A stretch of 64,000 nt of DNA. Source: Pseudoalteromonas prydzensis. GTDB taxonomy: Bacteria > Pseudomonadota > Gammaproteobacteria > Enterobacterales > Alteromonadaceae. The notes beneath the pieces were generated by a model. It ran no database searches. It was not told the DNA's origin and was given only the letters and a program-made list of their open reading frames with translations. The translations under genes were made by a program, and so were the position numbers. The stretch spans positions 1-64,000 of the forward strand of contig NZ_BDDT01000001.1 in the NCBI RefSeq assembly GCF_001661495.1. Reading direction: 5' to 3'. Positions 8,321-20,948 of this stretch are shown piece by piece; position 1 is the stretch's first letter, and the number at the start of each line of letters is the position of its first letter.

Positions 8321-9541
8321 ATGACAACATTCGGAATTGGTACGCAAACTAAAGAACAAGCACTCGCCAGTTTAAGCAATATGACTGACGACTTAACCCC
8401 CATTCAGGCAGATGAACATCTAGCACGCATTGCCAAAGCGCAAGCCTATATGCAAGCTAATGGTATTGATGCCATCTACTTGAATGCTGGCACCAACTTA
8501 ACCTATTTTACTGGTATGCGTTGGTACGCCAGTGAACGACTCGTTGGTGCAATTTTACCTGCCAAAGGTGACGTGCAATACATAGCGCCATTCTTTGAGA
8601 TTGGTTCGTTGAATGGCTTTAAAGTCATCGATGGTCCTATTCGTGGTTGGCAAGAACACGAAAGCCCATATGAGCTCTTTGTACAAATAATCACTGAAAT
8701 GGGCATTGCAGCTAATGGCACTGTAGGCATAGATGAAAGCGCGCAGTTCTTTATTTTTGACGGTATCAATAAAGCACAAACAGGCTTAAAGCTTATCAAT
8801 GCACAACCTGTCACTGCGCACTGCCGTATGCATAAATCAGCAAATGAATTGGCGCTGATGCAGCGTGCTATGGACATGACCTTAGCCGTGCATCAAGCCA
8901 CAGCAAGTATGTTATACGAAGGCATTAGCACCACAGAAGTAGAAGCTTTTATCAAACAAGCGCACCAAAAAGTAGGCGCGCCAGGTAATTATTTTTGTAT
9001 TGTACTATTTGGTGTTGCAACGTCATTCCCGCATGGTGTGAAAGATCCGCAAACCCTTAAAAAAGGCGATATGATACTGATTGATACCGGCTGTAAAATA
9101 CACGATTATTTATCTGATATTACTCGTACCTATGTATTTGGTGAAGCAACTCAGCGCCAACGCCAGTTTTGGGACTACGAAAAAGCCGCTCAAATCGCCG
9201 CATTTAATGAAGCCCAAATTGGCCACTCATGTGAGGCCGTTGATGCGGCGGCACGCAGTTATTTAGCCGCCCAAGGGTTAGGCCCAGAATATCAAACACC
9301 GGGTTGCCCGCATCGTACAGGCCACGGTATTGGTTTAGATATTCACGAATGGCCTTATTTAGTCGGAGGTAACAAAACACCACTTGCAACAGGTATGTGT
9401 TTTAGTAATGAGCCCATGCTGGTCGTGCCTGATGAGTTTGGCGTGCGCTTAGAAGATCATTTTTACATGACCGACGACGGCCCAAAGTGGTTTACCGAGC
9501 CTGCTCACAGTATTGAAAATCCATTTGGTTTAACCGATTGA
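8321..9541 (+). CDS. M24 metallopeptidase, Xaa-Pro dipeptidase/aminopeptidase type
   Basis: The protein has 406 residues, with a creatinase/prolidase N-domain (about 30-165) and a pita-bread catalytic domain. All five metal ligands are present: Asp255 (LIDTG), Asp266 (SDITRT), His335 (GHGIGLDIHE), Glu364 (SNEPML) and Glu378 (VRLEDH). It cleaves X-Pro or X-Hyp bonds in imported peptides, a logical partner of hydroxyproline breakdown in collagen-fed cells. No signal peptide, so cytoplasmic. AAGGAGAGCACC precedes the ATG, and the gap to the upstream oxidoreductase is 25 bases, so the two form an operon. Confidence 0.9.
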   Translation: MTTFGIGTQTKEQALASLSNMTDDLTPIQADEHLARIAKAQAYMQANGIDAIYLNAGTNLTYFTGMRWYASERLVGAILPAKGDVQYIAPFFEIGSLNGFKVIDGPIRGWQEHESPYELFVQIITEMGIAANGTVGIDESAQFFIFDGINKAQTGLKLINAQPVTAHCRMHKSANELALMQRAMDMTLAVHQATASMLYEGISTTEVEAFIKQAHQKVGAPGNYFCIVLFGVATSFPHGVKDPQTLKKGDMILIDTGCKIHDYLSDITRTYVFGEATQRQRQFWDYEKAAQIAAFNEAQIGHSCEAVDAAARSYLAAQGLGPEYQTPGCPHRTGHGIGLDIHEWPYLVGGNKTPLATGMCFSNEPMLVVPDEFGVRLEDHFYMTDDGPKWFTEPAHSIENPFGLTD

Positions 9542-9564
9542 TCTAAACCAGAACATAGTAAATC

Positions 9565-9591
9565 ACTGCACGGTAGTTTTTCCCGTGCAGT
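9565..9591 (+). terminator. Intrinsic terminator after the M24 peptidase gene
   Basis: ACTGCACGG (9565-9573) pairs with CCGTGCAGT (9583-9591), followed by a short T-rich stretch. It closes the oxidoreductase-peptidase operon. Confidence 0.6.
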
Positions 9592-9676
9592 TTGTTAGTT
9601 AAAAATACTCAGCTCTTGAATTAACGCCCCCTCGCCTGCATATCCCAGTAACATTTGCTAAAAAATAGGCTCACTC

Positions 9677-10333
9677 ATGAAAAAGCTTAAAATCGACATC
9701 GTTTCAGACGTTATGTGTCCGTGGTGCATCATTGGTTATAAAAATCTTGAAACCGCATTGGCGCAATTAAGTGACGAATTTACAGCCCAGATCAGCTGGA
9801 AGCCATTCGAACTAAACCCTGATATGCCAGTTGCAGGCCAAGATTTAAATGAGCATTTAGCGCAAAAATACGGCCTAACTGAACAACAAGGCGATGAAAA
9901 CCGCCAACGTATTTTAGAGATGGGCAAACAAGCAGGTTTTGACTTTAATTTTGACGGCAAGCGCATCATGATCAACAGTTTTGATCTACATCGTTTACTG
10001 ACATGGGCTGCCACTGAAGGCAAACAAACTGAATTAAAACTGGCATTTTTTAAAGCGCACTTTACTGATTTAATTTATTTAAACGAGCAAGAACAGCTGC
10101 TTGATGTAGTGCAAAATGTCGGCCTTGATAGAGCCCGTGCAAAAGAAATTTTAGACTCAGGTGAGTATTTCCAAGACGTTCGCAGCGAACAAAATACGCT
10201 TCAACAAATGGGCATTACCTCAGTGCCAACCTTTATCATCAACGATCAATACGCCCTCACCGGCGGCCAACCAAGCGATGCATTTGTGCAAGCATTTAAG
10301 CAAATCGCCGAGCAAGAAGCGCAACAACAGTAA
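9677..10333 (+). CDS. FrnE-like DsbA-family thiol oxidoreductase
   Basis: DsbA/FrnE family protein of 218 residues. The CPWC redox motif is at residues 14-17 (DVMCPWCIIGYKNLE), followed by a helical insertion and the cis-Pro region TSVPTFIINDQYALTGGQP near 170-190. FrnE-like proteins act in the cytoplasm as disulfide isomerases or glutathione-dependent oxidoreductases; no signal peptide is present. A 75-base piece of its 3' part (10202-10276) recurs at 13659-13733, framing the accessory insert downstream. A hairpin follows the stop. Confidence 0.88.
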   Translation: MKKLKIDIVSDVMCPWCIIGYKNLETALAQLSDEFTAQISWKPFELNPDMPVAGQDLNEHLAQKYGLTEQQGDENRQRILEMGKQAGFDFNFDGKRIMINSFDLHRLLTWAATEGKQTELKLAFFKAHFTDLIYLNEQEQLLDVVQNVGLDRARAKEILDSGEYFQDVRSEQNTLQQMGITSVPTFIINDQYALTGGQPSDAFVQAFKQIAEQEAQQQ

Positions 10334-10335
10334 CA

Positions 10336-10372
10336 TTAAAAGCCACGTCACTTAAGCATTACGTGGCTTTAA
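10336..10372 (+). terminator. Intrinsic terminator after frnE-like gene
   Basis: AAAGCCACGT (10339-10348) pairs with ACGTGGCTTT (10361-10370), flanked by TTAA on both sides. It is symmetric enough to act in both directions. Confidence 0.65.
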
Positions 10373-10619
10373 TCATTTAAATAATTAAAATCCCACAATT
10401 ACTCCAATAAGGCTATTCAACATCGGAATATGATATTTAATTACAATCTCTACTTTGTAAGATTTTAACCTTAGGTTGCTTAAGCTATAACTTCTATTTT
10501 GTATCAATTCCCTCGTTAGTTTTAGCTATTAAAAAGCGACAACAGAGTTGTTAACGAACAACCTCGATGTTACCCTATTCGAAACGGACTTGAATATATT
10601 GATAAACGGAACTTAACCT

Positions 10620-11447
10620 ATGGCTATTCAATTAGCAAATTACGAAATTAATATACGCTCATTTCATCCCGAAAAAGACTTTGGCTGGTCTGGTTTATGG
10701 TTTGAAGGTGATAATCGAGGGTTTTCGCTTAAACCTAGTGGTGTTGCACCTATAACCTCAAGAATTTGGCATAAATTAACGTTATCCACTAAAAAAACGA
10801 TTATCACTACTCGGACTAAATCAGACCCATCAAAAGCGCCTTGGGGAGATACAAAAAAAACATATGATGATTATTTAGCGCCAAAAGACAGTGCCCACCT
10901 TAAATACAAAAAACTTCTCAATGGTAATCAACAATATAAAATTACAGGGCAATATGGTGGCGTGAACCATGCCATGCCAGGGTCTTCTGAGATGCAAGAA
11001 AAATTAGGTTTATCTTACGTACCCACTTTAAATGTTAAATATAAAATTATTATAGATATAGATACTATTAACGCCCACATGGATATTGTAACTTATATCA
11101 CGGGCGATGCTTTTCCAAACTGTGAAGCATTTATTGTCGGTCCTGGCGGGCAAGCTATTTCACTAGGTATACATGTTCGAAAAGGTGCGCCACCTGTTAG
11201 CCTCTCTCTGAATGCAGACTTCCCCATGATCGCAAGTGCACTGCGTTTACCGCTTAACAACAATGGCAGCTTTAAAGGTACCGTTGGTGATGAGTTATTT
11301 CGCCAAGCAAATAAATACCCTAAATTAAGTTATCATAAAATAGTCGATTGGAATTACCGCTTTACTTCTATTCCTGCAAATAGCGGCCATTGCATGTTGC
11401 TCGAAAAAGCAAGTTTAGAAAATTGCTTCAATGGCTTATTTAAATAA
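10620..11447 (+). CDS. Hypothetical protein in accessory insert
   Basis: The protein has 275 residues and no family was recognised. No signal peptide or membrane segment is evident. It is rich in aromatic and basic residues, with GWSGLWFEGDNRGFSLKP near residues 20-40 and a Gly-rich stretch YGGVNHAMPGSS near 115-127. Predicted strands such as KYKIIIDIDTINAHMDIVTYI suggest a beta-rich fold. It is directly followed by a lipoprotein gene whose start lies 10 bases past its stop, so the two are probably co-transcribed. It sits at the start of a 3.4 kb insert bounded by a partial frnE duplication, so it is likely transferred cargo. A secreted effector or toxin paired with the lipoproteins is possible but unsupported. 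Confidence 0.6.
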   Translation: MAIQLANYEINIRSFHPEKDFGWSGLWFEGDNRGFSLKPSGVAPITSRIWHKLTLSTKKTIITTRTKSDPSKAPWGDTKKTYDDYLAPKDSAHLKYKKLLNGNQQYKITGQYGGVNHAMPGSSEMQEKLGLSYVPTLNVKYKIIIDIDTINAHMDIVTYITGDAFPNCEAFIVGPGGQAISLGIHVRKGAPPVSLSLNADFPMIASALRLPLNNNGSFKGTVGDELFRQANKYPKLSYHKIVDWNYRFTSIPANSGHCMLLEKASLENCFNGLFK

Positions 11448-11457
11448 AGGCGACTCA

Positions 11458-12474
11458 ATGAAATCTTCCTTTAATGTCCATTTTTTAAAAGTGTTGTTTA
11501 TTAGTTTAACAATAGCGCTACTTTCTGCTTGTACTGAGATAAGAAAAAGTGAACCTGCAATTTACCTCATACCTGAAGGGTATGTTGGTTCTTTGTACAT
11601 TATATTCAACGCGCCAAACGGGCAGCCGCCGAAGTACGAAGGCAACTCTCGGGTATATGATATACCGCCATCTGGTGTACTCGTGACGCAAATGGATGTG
11701 AACGAGGGCAGAATTGAAAGTAATAAATTGCGTTTTTATTATGTCGATAAGATAGGCGATAGAACACCTATAACTGAACGTATAACATCAACTATTCATG
11801 ACACTCCTGAAAATAGAAAAGATAAGAAAATCATCATTTTTGGTGGTGGGTTAGGCGAAGTAGAGCCAATAAATAATTGTCAAATCAATGATCAGAGTTT
11901 TGTTATAGGTAGAAAATCAGATCTCCTCGATAACAAGAATATGTTTGATATATTTGATGCTATCAAGCTTAAAAATAGCGATGGAAAATTTTTTGATAAC
12001 ATGTGCCCGGATAGAAAAAGAGCCTCTCCTGCGGTTTATCTTATACCTGAAAATTATAAAGGCACTTTTTACATTGTTTATAACGCACCTAAAGGCACGC
12101 CAGCTAAATATGAGAACGGCGTTCCCGTTTTTGCAATACCGCCATCAGGTATGCTAGTAACGCAGGCAAAAAGCAGTGCGGTTTGGGAAGAGAACCCGCC
12201 CAATTGGCATTTCTATTATGTAAATAACGAAGGTGACAGAACCCCTATTGAAGGCCGTTGGTCATCTGATAATGTAACAGAAGGATTAGTGACATTTCAT
12301 ACCTCAGTAGGTGCATTTGAACCAACTAAGGGGTGTAATGCTCGTTTCCAAGAGTTTGCTATCGGTACCTCTGTAGAGATAACTAAAAACACACTTTATT
12401 TTGATATATATGGTGAAAAAGGAATAAAAAATATGGATAAATCTATTTTTAAAGGCGCCTGTTTCTTATATTAA
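11458..12474 (+). CDS. Lipoprotein with two tandem copies of one domain (DUF6843-like)
   Basis: The start is the ATG of MKSSFNVHFLKV, with AAAGGCGACTCA before it. The lipobox is LLSAC (Cys about 26), so the mature protein is membrane-anchored. The body has two copies of one module of about 150 residues: YLIPEGYVGSLYIIFNAPNG with IPPSGVLVTQ, then YLIPENYKGTFYIVYNAPKG with IPPSGMLVTQ. Each continues with FYYV-DR-TPI and ends with a Cys-bearing segment. The pattern recalls DUF6843 proteins, whose function is unknown. It lies between the unknown 275-residue gene and a near-copy of itself, with which it shares long stretches of almost identical DNA, so the copies are recent or homogenised. Confidence 0.7.
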   Translation: MKSSFNVHFLKVLFISLTIALLSACTEIRKSEPAIYLIPEGYVGSLYIIFNAPNGQPPKYEGNSRVYDIPPSGVLVTQMDVNEGRIESNKLRFYYVDKIGDRTPITERITSTIHDTPENRKDKKIIIFGGGLGEVEPINNCQINDQSFVIGRKSDLLDNKNMFDIFDAIKLKNSDGKFFDNMCPDRKRASPAVYLIPENYKGTFYIVYNAPKGTPAKYENGVPVFAIPPSGMLVTQAKSSAVWEENPPNWHFYYVNNEGDRTPIEGRWSSDNVTEGLVTFHTSVGAFEPTKGCNARFQEFAIGTSVEITKNTLYFDIYGEKGIKNMDKSIFKGACFLY

Positions 12475-12551
12475 ATTGCATTAAACAAACGCTTCAGTTT
12501 GAAGTTTATCTAATGCATATTGAAAATAGCCGCTTAAATAAAGGCGACTCA

Positions 12552-13575
12552 ATGAAATCTTCCTTTAATGTCCATTTTTTAAAAGTGTTGTTTATTAGTT
12601 TAACAATAGCACTACTTTCTGCTTGTGCTGAGATAAAAAAAAGTGAACCTGAAATATTCTTAATACCAGAAGAATACGTTGGCTCTTTGTACATTATATT
12701 CAACGTGCCAAATGGGCAGCCGCCAAAATACGAAGGCAACTCTCGGGTATATGACATACCGCCATCAGGTGTGCTTGTGACACAAATGGATGCCAACGAG
12801 GGTAGAATTGAAAGTAATAATATACAGTACTTTTATGTGAGTAATACAGGTAACAGAACACCTATTAGTAAAGACTCTTCATTAACACAGCTGAATATGC
12901 CTAACAGTAATGCAGAAACGGCAAGAACTTTGTACGGTGGCGGTTTAGGTCATACTGAGCCAGTTTTGGGCTGCGATGTAATTTATCAACATTTTACCGT
13001 TGGCACGGGCGACTCAGAACAAACTGAGGGAAAAAACTTGTTTGATATATTTGATGCTATCAAGCTTAAAAATAGCGATGGAAAATTTTTTGATAACATG
13101 TGCCCGGATAGAAAAAGAGCCTCTCCTGCGGTTTATCTTATACCTGAAAACTATAAAGGCACTTTTTACATTGTTTATAACGCACCTAAAGGCACGCCAG
13201 CTAAATATGAGAACGGCGTTCCCGTTTTTTACAACACCGCCATCAGGTATGCTAGTAACGCAGGCAAAAAGCAGTGCGGTTTGGGAAGAGAACCCGCCCA
13301 ATTGGCATTTCTATTATGTAAATAACAAAGGTGACAGAACGCCTATTAAAGGCCGTTGGCATGATGACATAGAAAATACTTCTGAATATAGGAGCAGTAC
13401 GCAGTTAACTACGTTTCATGCAAACGTGGGTGAAGTTGTGCTTGCAAAAAAATGCAGTGCCCACGCACAGCTATTTGCAGTAGGACAAGTCAGCGATATT
13501 TTTGACAGCCAATTCCAGTTTGATTTAAGAAAGCATCTTGCCGCAGTACTCTATGAAAAAGTATGCATAAAATAA
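12552..13575 (+). pseudogene. Second tandem repeat lipoprotein, frameshifted in a T-run
   Basis: A paralogue of the preceding lipoprotein, starting again at MKSSFNVHFLKV with lipobox LLSAC. The frame breaks within VPVF at a run of six T (13225-13230) where the first copy has five. Removing one T restores ..VPVF-TTPPSGMLVTQ.. through to the stop at 13573-13575. Without the shift the protein would have about 340 residues; as read, translation ends at 13325. The segment from about 13037 to 13341 is almost identical to 11941-12245, while the middle of the first module is diverged, suggesting gene conversion. A sequencing error or phase-variable slippage at the T-run cannot be told apart from a fixed mutation. 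Confidence 0.7.
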
Positions 13576-13658
13576 TAACTGATGAAATTCACTAAATTAT
13601 AATTCCCCATCAAATACTTTGCTTATTTTCAATAGGTTAGCAGAGAAAAAATGCACTA

Positions 13659-13733
13659 CAACAAATGGGGATTACCTCAATGCCAACCTTTATCATCAAC
13701 GATCAATACATCCTCACCGGTGGCCAATCAAGC
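13659..13733 (+). repeat. 75-base duplicate of the frnE 3' region
   Basis: The segment from CAACAAATGGG to GGCCAATCAAGC matches 10202-10276 inside the frnE-like gene over 75 bases with about seven differences and no gap. The two copies are direct repeats bounding 10277-13658. The copy has no open frame of its own and ends at the stop codon of the convergent lipoprotein gene. Confidence 0.85.
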
Positions 13734-14056
13734 TAAGCTTTTTTAGCTGTACTGCTTGCTTCCACCTCAGTTTTATTTTCGCCACATTTTATTTCTTTCT
13801 CTCCAAGATGATAAGTATTATTAACTAAAACATAAGTACCAGAAATAATAGCAGATGTAGGAATGAGGATCGGTGATAAAATCAACCCACCAACTGAATA
13901 AAAAGAATTGGTCTCTTCGGCTACATCAACTATTTTGAGGACTTTCATATTTGTTGATAATTCGCATTTATGCGTATGAGATTTATCAACAACAGGCACG
14001 GTAATACAGCCATATAATAAAGTTGTCAGTGAAATGATCAAAATACATTTTTTCAT
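13733..14056 (-). CDS. Small lipoprotein of unknown function
   Basis: The protein has 107 residues and a lipoprotein signal MKKCILIISLTTLLYGC (lipobox LLYGC, Cys17). The mature part has one hydrophobic stretch near 58-82 (VGGLILSPILIPTSAIISGTYVLV), one cysteine in HKCEL and one in IKCGE, and a hydrophilic tail. Two hydrophobic modules and two conserved-looking cysteines suggest a small envelope protein. Its stop overlaps the last base of the frnE-derived repeat. Confidence 0.65.
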   Translation of the reverse strand: MKKCILIISLTTLLYGCITVPVVDKSHTHKCELSTNMKVLKIVDVAEETNSFYSVGGLILSPILIPTSAIISGTYVLVNNTYHLGEKEIKCGENKTEVEASSTAKKA

Positions 14057-14406
14057 GATCTATCCTTGAAAGTGATGATACTCACTAAAACATAACGAGC
14101 ATATAGAAACACTTGATTTTAATTTATTTTTTATTGATGGTTCACCATAGCTGAGTTCCTATTTGGGTTCAATTGTTTACTTTAATTTTATGTAAAAGCT
14201 TTATTGTTCACTACGCACCAGCCATTTCTCAGCAAATTTAACTAACACCTTTCATGCACTTTCTTTAATGAAGCTCATAATTTCAACTTAGTTACATTCC
14301 TTTACAGTCCACGTTGCTATTTTTATTGTGATTTTACAACTCGTGTTATCCTTAACAAAAAACAGCGAAGCTTCATTCGCTGTGCCAATTATAAAATGGA
14401 GAATGT
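14057..14406. other. Intergenic region before YfcC-type gene
   Basis: About 350 AT-rich bases with no credible gene on either strand. It must hold the promoters of the minus-strand lipoprotein and the plus-strand carrier. No clear operator or hairpin was seen. Confidence 0.5.
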
Positions 14407-15819
14407 ATGAGTAACTCTTTCAAAGTGCCGCATACTTTGATTTTACTGCTGGGTATGATGGTCACTGCGTTAGTTGCTACCTGGTTAGTACCACAAGGCT
14501 TTTTTACTACCACACTATCTGATTCAGGCCGTGAAATGGTCGTTGCGGGTACCTACCAAACGGTTGCAGAGCGTCATTATTTGACCCCTTGGGATTTATT
14601 AACAGCAATACCGCGGGCATTTGCAGCGGCGCAAGATGTGATATTTTTTGTATTGATTGTTGGCGGTGTTCTTGCCATTGCCCGCGCTACCGGCACGGTT
14701 GATGCGTTAATTGGTCGCTTACTTGAGCGTCATGGCAAAAAACCGCAACGACTTATCTTTATGGTGGTATTTTGTTTTGCTTTAGCATCAAGCAGTATTG
14801 GTACTGCGGGTGAATACATTCCATTTGTGCTAATTTTAGTGGCTTTATGTAAAGCCATGCGCCTTGATGCGATGACTGCGGTGGGGATGATTGTCGCAGG
14901 TTACGGTATTGGTTATGGGGTGTCTGCGTTCAACCCATTTACGGTACTCATCGCGCAACAAATTGCTGAAATCCCAGTTTACTCTGGTTTATGGTTACGT
15001 TTAGCGATTTTCGTACCATTTGTACTCATTGGTTTTCATCATGTATGGCAATACACCAAACGTGTTGCCAATGATCCCAGCAAATCAATGATGTTGGATG
15101 TACCCTGCCCACTTAATGATAAAGCCACGCCAAATTATCCTGAACTTGCACTGCGTCACAAACTGATTTTAGGCAGTTTTATCATAACCCTTGCTATCGC
15201 GGTATGGGGCATTGCCACTAAAGGTTGGTACTTATACGAATTAGGCGGGGTATTTATTGCGTGGGGTGCTGTGGTTGCAGTGCTTGGCAAATTATCAGCG
15301 GATGAAACTGCAAATCGTTTTATTGAAGGGGTCTCAGATCTCGTCACTACTGCTATTTTAATCGGTGTAGCTCGAGGTATCGCTTTAATTTTAGAAGATG
15401 GGCAAATACTGCATAGTTTAGTTCATGGCATGTCGCTACCGCTTTCGTATGTGAGTGCGGAGATTTCCGCCATTGGTATGTTAGTTATTCAAACAATACT
15501 TAATACCTTTATTCCATCGGGCTCAGGGCAAGCGTATGTCACTATGCCGTTAATGGCACCGCTAGGCGATTTAGTCGGCGTACCGCGCCAAGTGGCTGTA
15601 CTTGCTTATCAATTTGGTGATGGGTTTTCAAATATGATTATCCCGACAAATGCGGTATTGATGGGTATTTTAGGTATGGCAGGTGTGCCCTATGGTCACT
15701 GGTTCCGTTTTTGTTTACCACTGTTGATCAAACTAATGGTCGCAGCATCTATTGTATTAGTGCTTGCGGTGATGTTTGGTTACGGTTTAGATGTACAACC
15801 TAGTGCCGTTGGCAGTTAA
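14407..15819 (+). CDS. YfcC/C4-dicarboxylate-type inner-membrane carrier
   Basis: Polytopic protein of 470 residues with about 11-12 hydrophobic helices, of the YfcC/AitC/DcuC group of the ion-transporter superfamily. Typical features are an N-terminal PHTLILLLGMMVTALVATWLVPQG helix followed by a periplasmic loop, a conserved GTAGEYIPFVLIL segment, and a late re-entrant-like stretch TFIPSGSGQAYVTMPLMAPLGD. Family members move dicarboxylates or basic amino acids. The substrate cannot be read from sequence; peptide-derived amino acids would suit the surrounding genes. GGAG precedes the ATG by 5 bases. It is monocistronic, closed by the terminator at 15841. Confidence 0.8.
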   Translation: MSNSFKVPHTLILLLGMMVTALVATWLVPQGFFTTTLSDSGREMVVAGTYQTVAERHYLTPWDLLTAIPRAFAAAQDVIFFVLIVGGVLAIARATGTVDALIGRLLERHGKKPQRLIFMVVFCFALASSSIGTAGEYIPFVLILVALCKAMRLDAMTAVGMIVAGYGIGYGVSAFNPFTVLIAQQIAEIPVYSGLWLRLAIFVPFVLIGFHHVWQYTKRVANDPSKSMMLDVPCPLNDKATPNYPELALRHKLILGSFIITLAIAVWGIATKGWYLYELGGVFIAWGAVVAVLGKLSADETANRFIEGVSDLVTTAILIGVARGIALILEDGQILHSLVHGMSLPLSYVSAEISAIGMLVIQTILNTFIPSGSGQAYVTMPLMAPLGDLVGVPRQVAVLAYQFGDGFSNMIIPTNAVLMGILGMAGVPYGHWFRFCLPLLIKLMVAASIVLVLAVMFGYGLDVQPSAVGS

Positions 15820-15840
15820 ATAGTTTGGCTATTTAAACGT

Positions 15841-15871
15841 AAAAACCACCTTTGTAGGTGGTTTTTTCTTT
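15841..15871 (+). terminator. Intrinsic terminator after YfcC-type gene
   Basis: AAAAACCACC is followed by the loop TTTGTA and GGTGGTTTTTT with a T-run. A strong hairpin, symmetric enough to work from both sides. Confidence 0.85.
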
Positions 15872-15897
15872 TAAATCAAAGTCATTCGTTTTTCTAG

Positions 15898-15927
15898 CTA
15901 ACTTTACTCTCGCTAACTTTACTCTCA
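15898..15927. repeat. Short tandem repeat, 15-base unit
   Basis: CTAACTTTACTCTCG at 15898-15912 is followed directly by CTAACTTTACTCTCA at 15913-15927, and then by a decayed third unit. It lies between two convergent genes; no function is evident. Confidence 0.7.
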
Positions 15928-15945
15928 CTAACTCGTCACTAAATT

Positions 15946-16224
15946 CTAAGTCCTGTATAGCACTTTAACTACATGCCAACCGAATTTAGTTTTGACTAAA
16001 TGCGGCTCGAGAATTTCTCCGCTAAAAGCAACTTTATCAAACTGTGGCACCATTTGGCCGCGTTTAAACTCGCCTAAATCACCGCCTTTTTTACCCGATG
16101 GGCAAGTAGAGTGCTTTTTTGCCAGCACTGGGAACTTAGCGCCTTTTTTTAACTGTTTGATAATGTCTTCAGCAAGTTCTTTATGCTTAACTAAAATATG
16201 TAATGCGTGGGCGGTGCTGGCCAT
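15946..16224 (-). CDS. ppiC: Parvulin-type peptidyl-prolyl isomerase PpiC
   Basis: A single parvulin domain of 92 residues with no signal peptide, the size of cytoplasmic PpiC (93 residues in E. coli). Family motifs are ALHILVKH near the start, [15 protein letters not shown] in the middle and [14 protein letters not shown] at the end. It catalyses cis-trans isomerisation of peptidyl-prolyl bonds. It stands alone between a convergent carrier gene and the DCC-family gene. Confidence 0.93.
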   Translation of the reverse strand: MASTAHALHILVKHKELAEDIIKQLKKGAKFPVLAKKHSTCPSGKKGGDLGEFKRGQMVPQFDKVAFSGEILEPHLVKTKFGWHVVKVLYRT

Positions 16225-16277
16225 GATCTGTCTCTACTAAATTAAACTGCTGCGATTTTAACACAACATTTAATGCC

Positions 16278-16703
16278 TTATAAGTAATGCTGATCATAGT
16301 CACTATTTGGTATACGACAGTAATCGTACTTGCCAAATAAGCGATAGCGATTAAACGCAATGCGATCATACGCCCAATCGCGGATACCTTTAGGGATAAT
16401 TCGCAGTATTTTAGCAAAGCGCCACGGCCCGCCAAGTTGCGAGACGACATTGATCACCCCATCGCTTTGTGTGATGCATTGACTGTTTTCAACATAGATC
16501 ATGGTTTTAAAACTATCCGTTGGGTAGCAAAAGTGCTCGAGTATTGCTTGGCCTTTTAAAGACTGCACACTGCATAATTTAAACTGTAGTTTGCTATCGT
16601 GTTTAATAATAAAATTGCACCACGCACTGCAGAGCCGACACTGCCCGTCAAATAAAATGATTTTATTGTTCTTAATCAGTTGGGGGACGTTAAATGAATA
16701 CAT
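16278..16703 (-). CDS. DCC-family (DUF393) thiol protein
   Basis: The protein has 141 residues. The DCC motif FDGQCRLCSAW, with DGxCxxC, is at about residues 19-29. It is followed by the usual LQFKLCSVQSLKG and ending segments such as RDWAYDRIAFNRYRLFGKYD. DCC proteins are thioredoxin-like and of uncertain role, often called thiol-disulfide oxidoreductases. No signal peptide. It has the same orientation as ppiC with a gap of about 50 bases. Confidence 0.85.
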   Translation of the reverse strand: MYSFNVPQLIKNNKIILFDGQCRLCSAWCNFIIKHDSKLQFKLCSVQSLKGQAILEHFCYPTDSFKTMIYVENSQCITQSDGVINVVSQLGGPWRFAKILRIIPKGIRDWAYDRIAFNRYRLFGKYDYCRIPNSDYDQHYL

Positions 16704-16760
16704 AAGCTCTCTTACTTGCTACAAGGAAAATGCCCTAACCAGCTATAATAAGCAATGTAT

Positions 16761-20883
<4,123 letters not shown>

Positions 20884-20916
20884 AGTTTACTTTTTAAATT
20901 AAACACAGTATTTTAT

Positions 20917-20928
20917 ATTGCATACAAT
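20917..20928. promoter_or_regulatory. GntR operator candidate between POT and lipoprotein peptidase genes
   Basis: ATTGCATACAAT differs by one base from the perfect palindrome at 6838-6849 and 30987-30998. It sits in the 65-base divergent promoter, 34 bases from one start and 21 from the other, so one bound dimer could control both. Confidence 0.65.
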
Positions 20929-20948
20929 ATACAAATAAAACAACCATA

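Noticed and set aside
13000..13575. Separate gene of 191 codons
   Set aside because: It is the +1 frame of the frameshifted second lipoprotein; only its end, after the T-run, is real coding sequence.
16300..16320. Further GTATAC words (for example 16309, 49745, 60820) as GntR operators
   Set aside because: They lie inside coding regions and lack the ATTG/CAAT flanks.
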